Position numbers and translations under genes: made by a program | Shown: positions 8,372 to 16,140 of the stretch, piece after piece | Position numbering within the stretch: the first letter of the stretch is position 1 | Layout: every line of letters begins with the position of its first letter | Assembly: GCA_902812455.1 (NCBI GenBank) | Contig: CADDZH010000026.1 | Location: forward strand, 1 to 50,807 | From: Chloroflexota bacterium | Lineage (GTDB): Bacteria > Chloroflexota > Ktedonobacteria > Ktedonobacterales > Ktedonobacteraceae | Direction of reading: 5' to 3' | Length of the DNA stretch: 50,807 bases | Notes under the pieces: model-generated | What the model was told of the DNA's origin: nothing | The model's input: only the letters and a program-made list of their open reading frames with translations | The model's database searches: none

Positions 8372-8979
8372 CTATCACCATTGCGGATATTTCCTTTCCC
8401 CTCTGGTTGGTGGTCAGCCAGTGGGTACTCCTTTTTGCCCTGGGCTTGCTGGTCATCGCGATGTATCGCCAGCTTGGGTACCTACTGCACCTCAAGGATG
8501 CAGGGACCGAGCGAGATGGGCTCACCATCGGAGAGAAGGCCCCAGCCTTCGACTACATGCCTGTAAATGGGGGCAGGCATCTCTCGGCTCGCTTCGAGCC
8601 TACGGGCCAGTGGTCGCTGCTGGTCTTTGTGGAGCCGGGATGTGTGAGCTGCCGCAGCACGATCCCCGCCCTTGAGCGGCTTGTTCCCTCGTTCAAGCAG
8701 AGGACGAGCATCATGGTCATGACGAGCGCCGAGCCCGCTCTGATTGCTGCCGTTGATGAATTCAGAGCCGCTTCGCTGGGCATTAATCGCGTCAGTAAAG
8801 ATGTGCCCGATAAGCTGTACCAGACACACTCTACGCCGTTCGCATACTTGATCGATCCAGGTGGAATAATCCGGGCCAAGGGCATTGTAGCCGATGAGCC
8901 CGCGATCCGGAAGCTTGTGCAGAAAGTAGATCGGAACACTACCAGAGTAGTGCTCACAACTCCTAAACAGGCAGTGTGA
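8368..8979 (+). CDS. mauD: MauD-like thiol-disulfide protein with CxxC
   Basis: The protein has 203 residues: an N-terminal membrane helix (about 12-32), then a thioredoxin-like domain starting GEKAPAFDYMPVNGG. The active site is FVEPGCVSCRSTIP with Cys92 and Cys95, placed as in MauD/TlpA. A cis-proline loop (STPFAYLIDPGGIIRAKG) completes the active site. It would act outside the membrane to make or shuffle disulfides, most plausibly in the 22-cysteine protein encoded 39 bases downstream. It is a paralogue of the cysteine-less protein at 7257-7823, sharing its overall length and order of segments. The start overlaps the mauE stop. Confidence 0.88.
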   Translation: MTITIADISFPLWLVVSQWVLLFALGLLVIAMYRQLGYLLHLKDAGTERDGLTIGEKAPAFDYMPVNGGRHLSARFEPTGQWSLLVFVEPGCVSCRSTIPALERLVPSFKQRTSIMVMTSAEPALIAAVDEFRAASLGINRVSKDVPDKLYQTHSTPFAYLIDPGGIIRAKGIVADEPAIRKLVQKVDRNTTRVVLTTPKQAV

Positions 8980-9018
8980 AGAAGACGTTGTACACATTAC
9001 TATATCGGAGGTATGAAG

Positions 9019-9498
9019 ATGCTTGACGAACTTGATGAGCATCTCAGTATGCTCTCGGAATCATTTGCACGGCGGCTCAACCGGAGAAAAGCATTTACCA
9101 ATACGGCAAAGGGGTTGTTCGCTACCGCTGCAGGTATAACACTTGCTCAACTGACGAACATCACGAAGGCTTTCGCTGTTTCATGCACTTGCACAGGCAA
9201 CCTATGTACGTGTGGTGGTACTGCCGGGAATCAATGCCCATCAGGCTGTACGACCTGTACCAAATCTTCAGGCTGCAGTTACTGCCCCCATTCTAGTGGT
9301 TCCTGGGTTTCGTGTACTGGCCTGGGTAACTGTGGTGCAGGTTACAAAGTTTGCATAGATTGCAAGTGCGGCAGTGGCAGTTGTAGCCAAAGCACTTTCT
9401 GTACCTGTCTAAGTTCCTGCATCTGTTGCAGTTGCTGTAACAAGCAAGACGTCGAAGCTGAGATGCGCCGCCTTGCTGCTTCATTGAGCGCTGCTTGA
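9019..9498 (+). CDS. Exported cysteine-rich protein resembling methylamine dehydrogenase light chain (MauA)
   Basis: GGAGG sits 7 bases before the ATG at 9019 but only 1 base before the ATG at 9013, so the later start is chosen (159 residues). A leader with NRRKAF, resembling a Tat signal (RR/RK and F), precedes a hydrophobic stretch ending near TKAFA. About 85 residues with 22 cysteines follow. I compared this by memory with the Paracoccus MADH light chain. GNLCTCGGTAGNQCPSG aligns with GNICDCSGGSLTNCPPG, SWVSC with SWVASC, and YKVCIDCKC...FCTCL with the YRDCCG...CPCL block. The only tryptophan, Trp96, aligns with TTQ residue Trp57; the partner Trp108 has no counterpart. A charged tail (DVEAEMRRLAASL) ends it. 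The MauE and MauD genes are immediately upstream. Homology is probable but needs a profile search. Confidence 0.7.
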   Translation: MLDELDEHLSMLSESFARRLNRRKAFTNTAKGLFATAAGITLAQLTNITKAFAVSCTCTGNLCTCGGTAGNQCPSGCTTCTKSSGCSYCPHSSGSWVSCTGLGNCGAGYKVCIDCKCGSGSCSQSTFCTCLSSCICCSCCNKQDVEAEMRRLAASLSAA

Positions 9499-9512
9499 AC
9501 GGAGATAGAGGA

Positions 9513-9692
9513 ATGATCGGTGCTTGGGCGACACAGCTATACATGCGCCTTCTCCTCGGTGGGAGTGCCCTAGTAGGCGGCTTCGTACTGGTAGAGCGGC
9601 TCATGCCCCAGAATCGCTTTGCCATAGCAGTAGGGGTTTTCGCAATCGCCTTGGCTTCCCTGGTTGGGGTAGGCAAATTTGCTTCCCCTTGA
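9513..9692 (+). CDS. Small two-helix membrane protein, possibly the front part of a split gene
   Basis: The ATG at 9513 has GGAG 8 bases upstream, giving 59 residues with two hydrophobic segments (LLLGGSALVGGFVLVERL and FAIAVGVFAIALASLVGVG). It begins 14 bases after the MauA-like gene. The TGA at 9690-9692 is followed, in the same frame and without interruption, by coding-like hydrophobic sequence that joins the next open frame. The two may therefore be one 260-codon gene broken by a stop. No family is recognised. Confidence 0.6.
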   Translation: MIGAWATQLYMRLLLGGSALVGGFVLVERLMPQNRFAIAVGVFAIALASLVGVGKFASP

Positions 9693-9788
9693 GGGTTCAA
9701 CGCGGCGACGACTGCTGCTTTATCCTCCGGGCGAGGATACTGGCTCAAGATAGTTTTTTATCTCACTGCCTATGTTCTGCCAGCGACA

Positions 9789-10295
9789 GTGGTGTGGGTT
9801 GTACTCAGTATGGTACTCTGGCCTATAGGTGCTATACTTGTAGTAGTACCACTCGTGGCATGTGGTTACGCCTTAGCATTTGGGATCGCTGAAACGTTCG
9901 GGCTGCCATTGCCAGCACCCAGCCTCGCCTGGCAAGTGCCTGCACAGTGGGTCAAGGGACGCTCGCCAGTGGTACAGGCCGCAACGTGGGGTGCCTTGTT
10001 AGGCCCTGGCCTGGTGACACGCAATCCATATGCTGGTATGTGGCTGTTACCGCTTTTGATCGCATTGAACCACAACCTGCTTACAGCTATGGCCATTGGT
10101 ATGGCCGTTGGCATCGCTCACGGTGGAGCACGTGCTCTCGGTGTGCTCAGCAATCGAAGGCGGATGGCTACAAATTGCTCACATCTGATGATCTTGGGAG
10201 CGCAGTTGCGCTGGAGGTACATCGATGGACTGGCTTTGTTACTGGCCGCAGGAGCACTGGGTGCCTACACTCTCGGCCTTCTTGGGAGTAGGTAG
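9789..10295 (+). CDS. Multi-spanning membrane protein of unknown function
   Basis: The first usable start codon is GTG at 9789, inside a hydrophobic run. The same frame is open back to the TGA at 9690, and codons 9738-9788 encode a likely helix (YWLKIVFYLTAYVLPATVV). The true product is therefore either longer, from an unusual start, or the rear of a gene broken at 9690. From 9789 it has 168 residues with about four hydrophobic segments, and the notable pieces GLVTRNPYAGMWLLPLLIALNHNLL and GMAVGIAHGGARALG. In mau operons a membrane protein (MauF) also accompanies E, D and A, but I see no specific similarity to it. Confidence 0.55.
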   Translation: MVWVVLSMVLWPIGAILVVVPLVACGYALAFGIAETFGLPLPAPSLAWQVPAQWVKGRSPVVQAATWGALLGPGLVTRNPYAGMWLLPLLIALNHNLLTAMAIGMAVGIAHGGARALGVLSNRRRMATNCSHLMILGAQLRWRYIDGLALLLAAGALGAYTLGLLGSR

Positions 10296-10316
10296 CCATG
10301 CCTGATGGAGGAGCCG

Positions 10317-11282
10317 ATGGACAGGAACATCCCCGCTAGCCTCACCCGTCCTGGCAGGTTTCTCATCCTGCTGGTGCTGCTCACCCTGCTGAGCACAGGA
10401 TGTGCCGGTCCAGTAGTATCGACGCCACATCTACTACCGACTCCGACACGATCTGTGATCCCGACCCCTACGCTAACATCTGCTGTGATCTCTACTGGTC
10501 GCTTCACGGAGTTCCCGCTGCCGATCGACAGTTGGTCTCCAGGGAGTTATCCAGCGAGCATCGCGTCCGGTCCAGATGGAAACCTCTGGTTCGCGGTAGT
10601 AGTGGGCAACCAGATTGGACGTATCACTTCCACAGGGAGCATCACCGAGTTTCCGTTGCTTCAACCAGGCCCTGGACCTGCCGGCTTGGTAGCCGGGCCG
10701 GACGGAGCCCTCTGGTTTACAGAAGGGAACCAGATCGGGCGCATCACTCCCACAGGGCGTGTCACCTGGTTTGCACTCCCCACAGTTTCGAGCTACTTAG
10801 TGGATATAGCGGTGGGGTCAGATCATGCCCTCTGGTTTACGGATGAAGGGGTGAACCGGATCGGGCGCATCACAACTGCTGGGAGCATTACCGAGTTCAA
10901 GATCCCTACACCCAACAGTGGACCTGCTGGTATTACACGCGGGCCAGATGGGGCCCTCTGGTTTACCGAACAGGCAGCCGACCAGATTGGACGAATCACT
11001 TCCACAGGAAGCATCACCGAATTTCCGCTCCCTACGCCTGGCAGCGACCCTTTATGCATCACCAGTGGGTCAGATGGAGCGCTCTGGTTTACCGAGATAC
11101 GAAGCATGCTGCTGCCAAGAGACCACCAAATCGGGCGCATCACCATGAGCGGAACTGTGACCGAGTTGACCATTCCCACCCCCAATGCCATGCCTTTCGA
11201 CATCACGACCGGACCGGATCGAGCCATCTGGTTTACGGAGAAGCTGGGGAACCACATTGGACGGATTAGTATCACTGGATAG
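10317..11282 (+). CDS. Vgb-like (virginiamycin B lyase-type) beta-propeller lipoprotein
   Basis: The start at 10317 is chosen because GGAGGA precedes it and the residues that follow form a good lipoprotein signal ending in the lipobox LLSTGC. A Pro/Thr linker leads to six repeats of about 42 residues. Each has the pattern ITEFPLPTP...GPDGALWFTE...NQIGRITSTG, the strand signature of Vgb-type propellers. Vgb has seven blades, so one blade may be diverged in the N-terminal part. Vgb itself linearises streptogramins, but most such proteins in soil bacteria are uncharacterised; membrane anchoring and context argue against a resistance role. Methylamine dehydrogenase's large subunit MauB is also a propeller, which makes the location after a MauA-like gene notable. 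Confidence 0.85.
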   Translation: MDRNIPASLTRPGRFLILLVLLTLLSTGCAGPVVSTPHLLPTPTRSVIPTPTLTSAVISTGRFTEFPLPIDSWSPGSYPASIASGPDGNLWFAVVVGNQIGRITSTGSITEFPLLQPGPGPAGLVAGPDGALWFTEGNQIGRITPTGRVTWFALPTVSSYLVDIAVGSDHALWFTDEGVNRIGRITTAGSITEFKIPTPNSGPAGITRGPDGALWFTEQAADQIGRITSTGSITEFPLPTPGSDPLCITSGSDGALWFTEIRSMLLPRDHQIGRITMSGTVTELTIPTPNAMPFDITTGPDRAIWFTEKLGNHIGRISITG

Positions 11283-11305
11283 TGATCCAGAGGCTGGAAA
11301 TATCT

Positions 11306-11992
11306 ATGAGCATCTTGCGATTACTCATTGGAATGATAGCGGTTATCGGCTTTGCCTTAACTCTCGTTTGCTGCTCTCAGGCTCCTCCAGTGCAAAAATC
11401 AACAACACCAACCGTGAATAGCGCGGCCCTGACTGAGTTTGCCCAACCACTTCCGACCTATCCTCCAACTCCCACTCCGACCATAACGCCAACTCCTTTA
11501 GGAGGCGCGTTCGCCAAATTGGGACTGTTGCCGCAAGATTGCCCCCCCGGCCCTGCTCCCCAGAACCTCGACTCGAATTTGGAACCTGCGATTGGCAGTG
11601 ATCCAGTATGGGCCGTTAGCTTTAGTGGGCCTCATGCTATGTTGGAATGGTCTTTCACTGATGCTCAGCAGTTTCATAATCAGTATGGATGGGGGCACAA
11701 GATGCTCTGGGTAGTAGAAAATAACATTAAGGGCCTGGTGTCCATTCATGGCGCAAATCTGAACAATGGTTTACCTGTGCGGCCAGAAGCAGAAGCGGCA
11801 TCACCAGGCAGTACTCCCACTATGCTTGTTCTCAATCCGTTAGACCCTCACGCCCATTATATAGACCAGTGGGTAGAGTTTCCAGGCGGCTTAATAATTC
11901 CTCAAGCTGGATGCTACTATCTCGAAGCGGATTGGCCGGGTGGCAGTTGGCGCATCACATTCGCTGCCGGGGTGGTGCGGTCGTATACATGA
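11306..11992 (+). CDS. Lipoprotein of unknown function
   Basis: The frame opens with GTG at 11282, overlapping the previous stop, but the ATG at 11306 gives a cleaner signal peptide (MSILRLLIGMIAVIGFALTL) ending at a VCC lipobox-like site. The protein has 228 residues. A Pro/Thr-rich spacer (about 30-60) leads to a domain rich in aromatic residues that contains WAVSFSGPHAMLEWSF, GHKMLWVVENN and CYYLEADWPGGSWRITFAAG. The two cysteines DC and GC in the mature part could pair. It probably sits on the outer face of the cytoplasmic membrane. It follows the Vgb-like gene directly and is likely in the same operon. No family is recognised. Confidence 0.75.
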   Translation: MSILRLLIGMIAVIGFALTLVCCSQAPPVQKSTTPTVNSAALTEFAQPLPTYPPTPTPTITPTPLGGAFAKLGLLPQDCPPGPAPQNLDSNLEPAIGSDPVWAVSFSGPHAMLEWSFTDAQQFHNQYGWGHKMLWVVENNIKGLVSIHGANLNNGLPVRPEAEAASPGSTPTMLVLNPLDPHAHYIDQWVEFPGGLIIPQAGCYYLEADWPGGSWRITFAAGVVRSYT

Positions 11993-12108
11993 GCTTGTCC
12001 TACAATATATCTCAGCAAGCTCCTACCTTCCTAGCAGGTTTGCTCTGGTTGATGTTTACAAAGAGACAGGATAGGAAGCCGCGTGTAAGTTAAGGGAGGG
12101 AAGTCCAT

Positions 12109-13467
12109 ATGTGGATATACCCGATTATCCAGCAGGGTCTGACTAAAACCAGAATCCCCCGCTCGCTACGCTGCATAACTAGCATTGCGCTGGCAGCGTT
12201 CCTGGTTCCTTTCATCATGGCAGCTTGCCAGTCATCGAATCCACCCCCTCTTCTTACGAAGACACCGGTTCCCTTCGTCACTGCTGCGGCTCCTCAAAGC
12301 CCTCCTCTGTTTACCTATCGCAGCCAATCAGGCATCAGCTGGCCAATCTGGCTCTCCGACAATAGGCACCTGGCTTTTGTCAGTGGTGGAAGCGCCCGTG
12401 GCGGGGAGAGTGTCTATGTCCTCGATCGCCTGACCAGGAAACTCACGAAGGCCCTTACACTGCCTGTTCTTCCTCCTGGAACGCAAGGGGAATGGGTGTG
12501 GTCCCCAAATGGCAGCTTCATCGTTTTTGCCAGCGCAGATGGGAAACTTACGGTGTGGGATACCTTGAGCGGGCGCCAGAGCCTTGATTACGATAGTCAT
12601 ACCCCCTCCTTTCCTTTCTGGGCCTGGACGCCAGATAACCAGCGCATTGCGCTCGCAAACCAGATTGATGCGCCGCAGGTTGTCCACATATGGAATGTTT
12701 TCACAAGGCATGAACTCCTGAGCTTCTCTGTGCCCACGCCCGCTATCTATGATCTCGAGTGGTCACCTGATGGAGAGCATCTTGCTACACTTACTAGAGA
12801 CCACACGTTCTGGTTGTGGGATAGCGCTACAGGTCAGGCCATTCGGCATTTTACCGATCCCGATCTCTTAATGATCCTCTGGTCACCTGATGGCAAACGC
12901 ATTCTTTCCTCGCTCACCATCAAGAGAACCACGAATACTTCTCTGCGCATTTGGGATGTCTTTAGTGGGCGCAAACTCCTAACCTACTCCGGTCATACCA
13001 GCCCGGTCTTTGATGCACAATGGTCAGCCGATGGTACCCGTATACTCTCGATCAGTACAGCAGAAGTTCTTCTATGGAATACGTTCACAGGACAAACCAT
13101 CTTGCGCATTCCTCTTCACACCTTCATTAACTCTGACACAGCAGAATTATCTCCTGATGGTCGTTATCTGGCGTTTTCTCAGAAGGACGACCGGGTGCTG
13201 ATCTGGAACGCCGTCACGGGACGTGAGGTGCTGATCAATGCCAGTCATGAGGCCAGGGTGCAAAGCCTGGTATGGTCACCAGACAGCAAACATATTGCCT
13301 CGGCTGATGAGGATGGCTTCGTGGAAGTATGGGACTCAACCACGGGGCAGAGTCTCTATACGTACCACATTGATTCTAGTGGAATACAGGGTCTATCCTG
13401 GTCGCCTGATGGCCAATTATTGGCGGTACCGACGCAGGACAATGTGCTTGACCTGCTTAGAGCTTAG
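12109..13467 (+). CDS. WD40-repeat beta-propeller lipoprotein
   Basis: GGGAGGG lies 8 bases before the ATG. The 452-residue protein has a signal ending in the lipobox FIMAAC. Eight or nine WD40-type repeats follow, visible as WSPDG or WSADG paired with LWD, IWD or VWD (for example ILWSPDGKRILSS, LRIWDVFSGRKLL and VWSPDSKHIASADEDG). WD40 propellers bind partner proteins; secreted forms are common in Chloroflexota, usually with unknown ligands. It is the last gene of the co-directional run that begins at 7257, about 115 bases after the preceding lipoprotein gene. It converges with pyrD, whose stop lies 37 bases away. Confidence 0.88.
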   Translation: MWIYPIIQQGLTKTRIPRSLRCITSIALAAFLVPFIMAACQSSNPPPLLTKTPVPFVTAAAPQSPPLFTYRSQSGISWPIWLSDNRHLAFVSGGSARGGESVYVLDRLTRKLTKALTLPVLPPGTQGEWVWSPNGSFIVFASADGKLTVWDTLSGRQSLDYDSHTPSFPFWAWTPDNQRIALANQIDAPQVVHIWNVFTRHELLSFSVPTPAIYDLEWSPDGEHLATLTRDHTFWLWDSATGQAIRHFTDPDLLMILWSPDGKRILSSLTIKRTTNTSLRIWDVFSGRKLLTYSGHTSPVFDAQWSADGTRILSISTAEVLLWNTFTGQTILRIPLHTFINSDTAELSPDGRYLAFSQKDDRVLIWNAVTGREVLINASHEARVQSLVWSPDSKHIASADEDGFVEVWDSTTGQSLYTYHIDSSGIQGLSWSPDGQLLAVPTQDNVLDLLRA

Positions 13468-13504
13468 AGGAAGAGGCACATGGGCAAGCTCTGCCCTGGA
13501 AAAC

Positions 13505-14608
13505 TTACTGCCCGGCATCTACCCCGACCAGCTCCTCGATACTTTTCACGCCCTCCTTTTCCATATACCTCACAAGGCCCCTATTTATCCGGCCTGGTAA
13601 CGCCGTGCCTTCTCCTCGAATACCTGTGACCACCTGGACGACTTTTGCGCCCGCTTTAATTTTCTGCAGCGCGGTCTCTGCGTCTTTCACGCCACCAACG
13701 CCGATAATCTCTATACTGCCCTTTGTCTCGCGGTAAATATAGGCGATTTGCTCGGTTGCCATGTTGCGATAAGTGGGATCATCGCCGCTTAACCCGCCAG
13801 CTTCATGCCGCCAACGCTCGCCATACTTTGCTTTGATGTCCGGGTTGATGGTTGTGTTCGTTGCGATAATGCCCGTCAAGCCATGCGCTAACACTACGTC
13901 GATGACATCATGCACAGCTTCATGTGATAACTCCGGGGCGATCTTGATAAATAAAGGCTTTCTTCCACCCATGCGCTCCATTGTTTCATTGACTGCCTGC
14001 ACTATCTCGGTTAGCGGCTGTTTCTCTTGAAGCGCTCGCAGTCCAGGGGTATTTGGTGAGGAAACATTCAGCGCAAAGTAGGCAGCATGGGCATACAGTC
14101 TTTTCACAACTACTGTATGAGCCTCTGGCGCATCTTTCGCCTCAACTTCTTTATTTTTCCCCACGCTGATGCCAATCGGAATGCCGCTTCCCTTGTATCT
14201 TTCAAGGTTCTGCGCGACCGCCTCCATGCCAGGACTATTAAAGCCGAGCCGGTTGAGGGTGACGCCGGGGGCAAGCATAAATTGGCGAGGTCTGGGGTTG
14301 CCCTCTTGCGGATAGGCGACAACCGTGCCAACCTCAACCCCTGAAAAGCCGAGGGTATATAAGGCTTTTACCGCTCGCCCGGCTTTATCCCATCCGGCTC
14401 CAACCATCACGGGATTCTCGAACTGCACGCCTCCCAGGACAACGTGCAGCCTTTCATCGCTAAATCGCCGGTGCTGGTCAGCAAATAGCTCTACCAGCTT
14501 GAGCGTAAAGGGAGTAGCTTCTGCCATGTACAGCGCTTCTCGCGCTCTCGTATGCCAGGTTTCCGAGTCCAGCTTCGTCAGGAGGGGATCAATCAGTTGT
14601 TTATACAT
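13505..14608 (-). CDS. pyrD: Dihydroorotate dehydrogenase, quinone type (class 2)
   Basis: The fourth step of pyrimidine synthesis, oxidising dihydroorotate to orotate with FMN and passing electrons to quinone at the membrane. The 367-residue length and the N-terminal helical extension (YKQLIDPLLTKLDSETWHTRAREAL) mark the class 2 enzyme. The motifs NRLGFNSPGMEA, YFALNVSSPNTPGLR (catalytic Ser), ATNTTI and IGVGGVKDAETA (FMN phosphate site) are in order. The gene begins 12 bases after rarA on the same strand, so the two probably share a transcript. Confidence 0.96.
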   Translation of the reverse strand: MYKQLIDPLLTKLDSETWHTRAREALYMAEATPFTLKLVELFADQHRRFSDERLHVVLGGVQFENPVMVGAGWDKAGRAVKALYTLGFSGVEVGTVVAYPQEGNPRPRQFMLAPGVTLNRLGFNSPGMEAVAQNLERYKGSGIPIGISVGKNKEVEAKDAPEAHTVVVKRLYAHAAYFALNVSSPNTPGLRALQEKQPLTEIVQAVNETMERMGGRKPLFIKIAPELSHEAVHDVIDVVLAHGLTGIIATNTTINPDIKAKYGERWRHEAGGLSGDDPTYRNMATEQIAYIYRETKGSIEIIGVGGVKDAETALQKIKAGAKVVQVVTGIRGEGTALPGRINRGLVRYMEKEGVKSIEELVGVDAGQ

Positions 14609-14620
14609 GTTGATTCTTGT

Positions 14621-16060
14621 TTATTCATTCCCTCCGTTGCCCCGTCTCTTCTCCAGCCACTTTTTAATGCTTGCCTCCTTGCCCTGCTGGCCTGGCTCGT
14701 AGTAGTGGCGCCCTTTGAGGTTCTCAGGCAGATACTCCTGAAGTTGCGTAGCCGGAGGACGGTCAGGGTCTTTGATCTGCATGTCTTTGTAGTAGTCGTG
14801 GGCGTACTTGTAGTCCTTGCCGTAGTCGAGGTCTTTCATCAACTGGGTCGGGGCGTTGCGAATCCAGAGGGGAACGGGATCATTGCGGGTGTTCTGCACA
14901 TCTTCCTGCACGCGGCTGTATGCCTCGTACAGGGCATTGCTTTTGGGCGCGGTTGCCAGGTGAACGACTGCCTGGGCAAGCGCGAGGTTGGCTTCGGGCA
15001 GGCCCACGAAATGCACGGCTTGCTGAGCCGCGACACAAACCAGCAGCGCCTGCGGGTCGGCCATGCCTACATCTTCTGAGGCGAAACGGATCAGGCGGCG
15101 CACGATATATAAGGGGTCTTCGCCAGCTTCGAGCATGCGACCAAGCCAGTAGAGGCCGGCATCGGGGTCGGAGCCGCGCAGGGACTTATGCAGCGCCGAG
15201 ATCATATCGTAGTGCTGGTCGCCGGTTTTGTCATAGAGCAGCGCACGATGTTGCATCACCTCCTCAATGAGGGGCAGCGTGATGTGATGATCCCCGGTTG
15301 TTCCTTTTGCCGTTGCCGCTTTCATCACGCCCTGCGCGGCCATTTCGAGCACGTTCAAGGCCGTGCGAGCATCGCCATTGGCAAAGATAGCGATCTGCTG
15401 CAGCGCATCCTCGTCAATGTTGATGTTCAACTGGCCCAGGCCGCGCTCCTGATCTTCTAAGGTGCGTCGAAGGATGGCCAGTATCTGCTCTTCGCTGAGG
15501 CTTTTCAGGGTAAAGACGCGGGTACGCGACAAAAGAGCCGAGATGACTTCAAAGCTGGGATTCTCAGTCGTGGCTCCGATCAGCGTCACAACACCGCGTT
15601 CGACATACGGAAGCACGGCATCCTGCTGCGCCTTATTGAAGCGGTGGATTTCGTCGATGAAGAGAATGGTGCGCTGCTGGGAGAATTGCTGTAGCTTCTG
15701 TGCCTCTTCCACTATCTTGCGCAGGTCTGCCACGCCGGCGGAGACGGCGCTGAGCCGGGCAAAGCGAGCATGGGTCTGGTGGGCAATTACCTCGGCCAGG
15801 GTGGTCTTGCCGCTGCCGGGAGGCCCCCACAGGATCATCGAGGGGACGCGATCCTCTTCGATGCTGCGGCGCAAGACTTTTCCAGGCGCCAGCAGGTGCT
15901 CCTGCCCAACGATCTCGTCGATGGTGCGCGGCCGCATGCGTGCTGCCAGTGGTTCATATGCTGCTCTACCCTCTTTCAGCGACCTGGCAGGAGCAGCCCC
16001 CGTCTTTTTCTGGGCTGGGAGAGCATCGTCCTCTCCAAAAAGAGATGATTGATTATTCAT
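14621..16060 (-). CDS. rarA: Replication-associated recombination ATPase RarA (MgsA)
   Basis: This AAA+ protein of the clamp-loader clade acts at stalled replication forks. The 479 residues contain the conserved N-terminal MRPRTIDEIVGQEHLL, Walker A GPPGSGKTTL, Walker B ILFIDEIHRF and the sensor segment GATTENPSF. The C-terminal tetramerisation half carries DPDAGLYWLGRMLEAGEDP and FASEDVGMADP, both typical of RarA/WRNIP1. The C-terminus has a charged tail (KKWLEKRRGNGG). It is followed at once by pyrD and preceded, 80 bases away, by a glycosyltransferase gene on the same strand. Confidence 0.96.
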   Translation of the reverse strand: MNNQSSLFGEDDALPAQKKTGAAPARSLKEGRAAYEPLAARMRPRTIDEIVGQEHLLAPGKVLRRSIEEDRVPSMILWGPPGSGKTTLAEVIAHQTHARFARLSAVSAGVADLRKIVEEAQKLQQFSQQRTILFIDEIHRFNKAQQDAVLPYVERGVVTLIGATTENPSFEVISALLSRTRVFTLKSLSEEQILAILRRTLEDQERGLGQLNINIDEDALQQIAIFANGDARTALNVLEMAAQGVMKAATAKGTTGDHHITLPLIEEVMQHRALLYDKTGDQHYDMISALHKSLRGSDPDAGLYWLGRMLEAGEDPLYIVRRLIRFASEDVGMADPQALLVCVAAQQAVHFVGLPEANLALAQAVVHLATAPKSNALYEAYSRVQEDVQNTRNDPVPLWIRNAPTQLMKDLDYGKDYKYAHDYYKDMQIKDPDRPPATQLQEYLPENLKGRHYYEPGQQGKEASIKKWLEKRRGNGGNE

Positions 16061-16140
16061 AGCAAGGCTCTGTATTCACTTCGCGTTACCGGTATGACTC
16101 GTGCATAGCATATCATGTACGAAGCGAGAATGCGAGTGTT

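Noticed and set aside
9690..9692. Selenocysteine codon
   Set aside because: No selenocysteine insertion hairpin just after the TGA and no homologous selenoprotein; a broken gene or separate genes are simpler.
10317..11282. Streptogramin resistance gene vgb
   Set aside because: The propeller repeat matches, but the lipid anchor, six visible blades and cluster context point to a different, unknown role.
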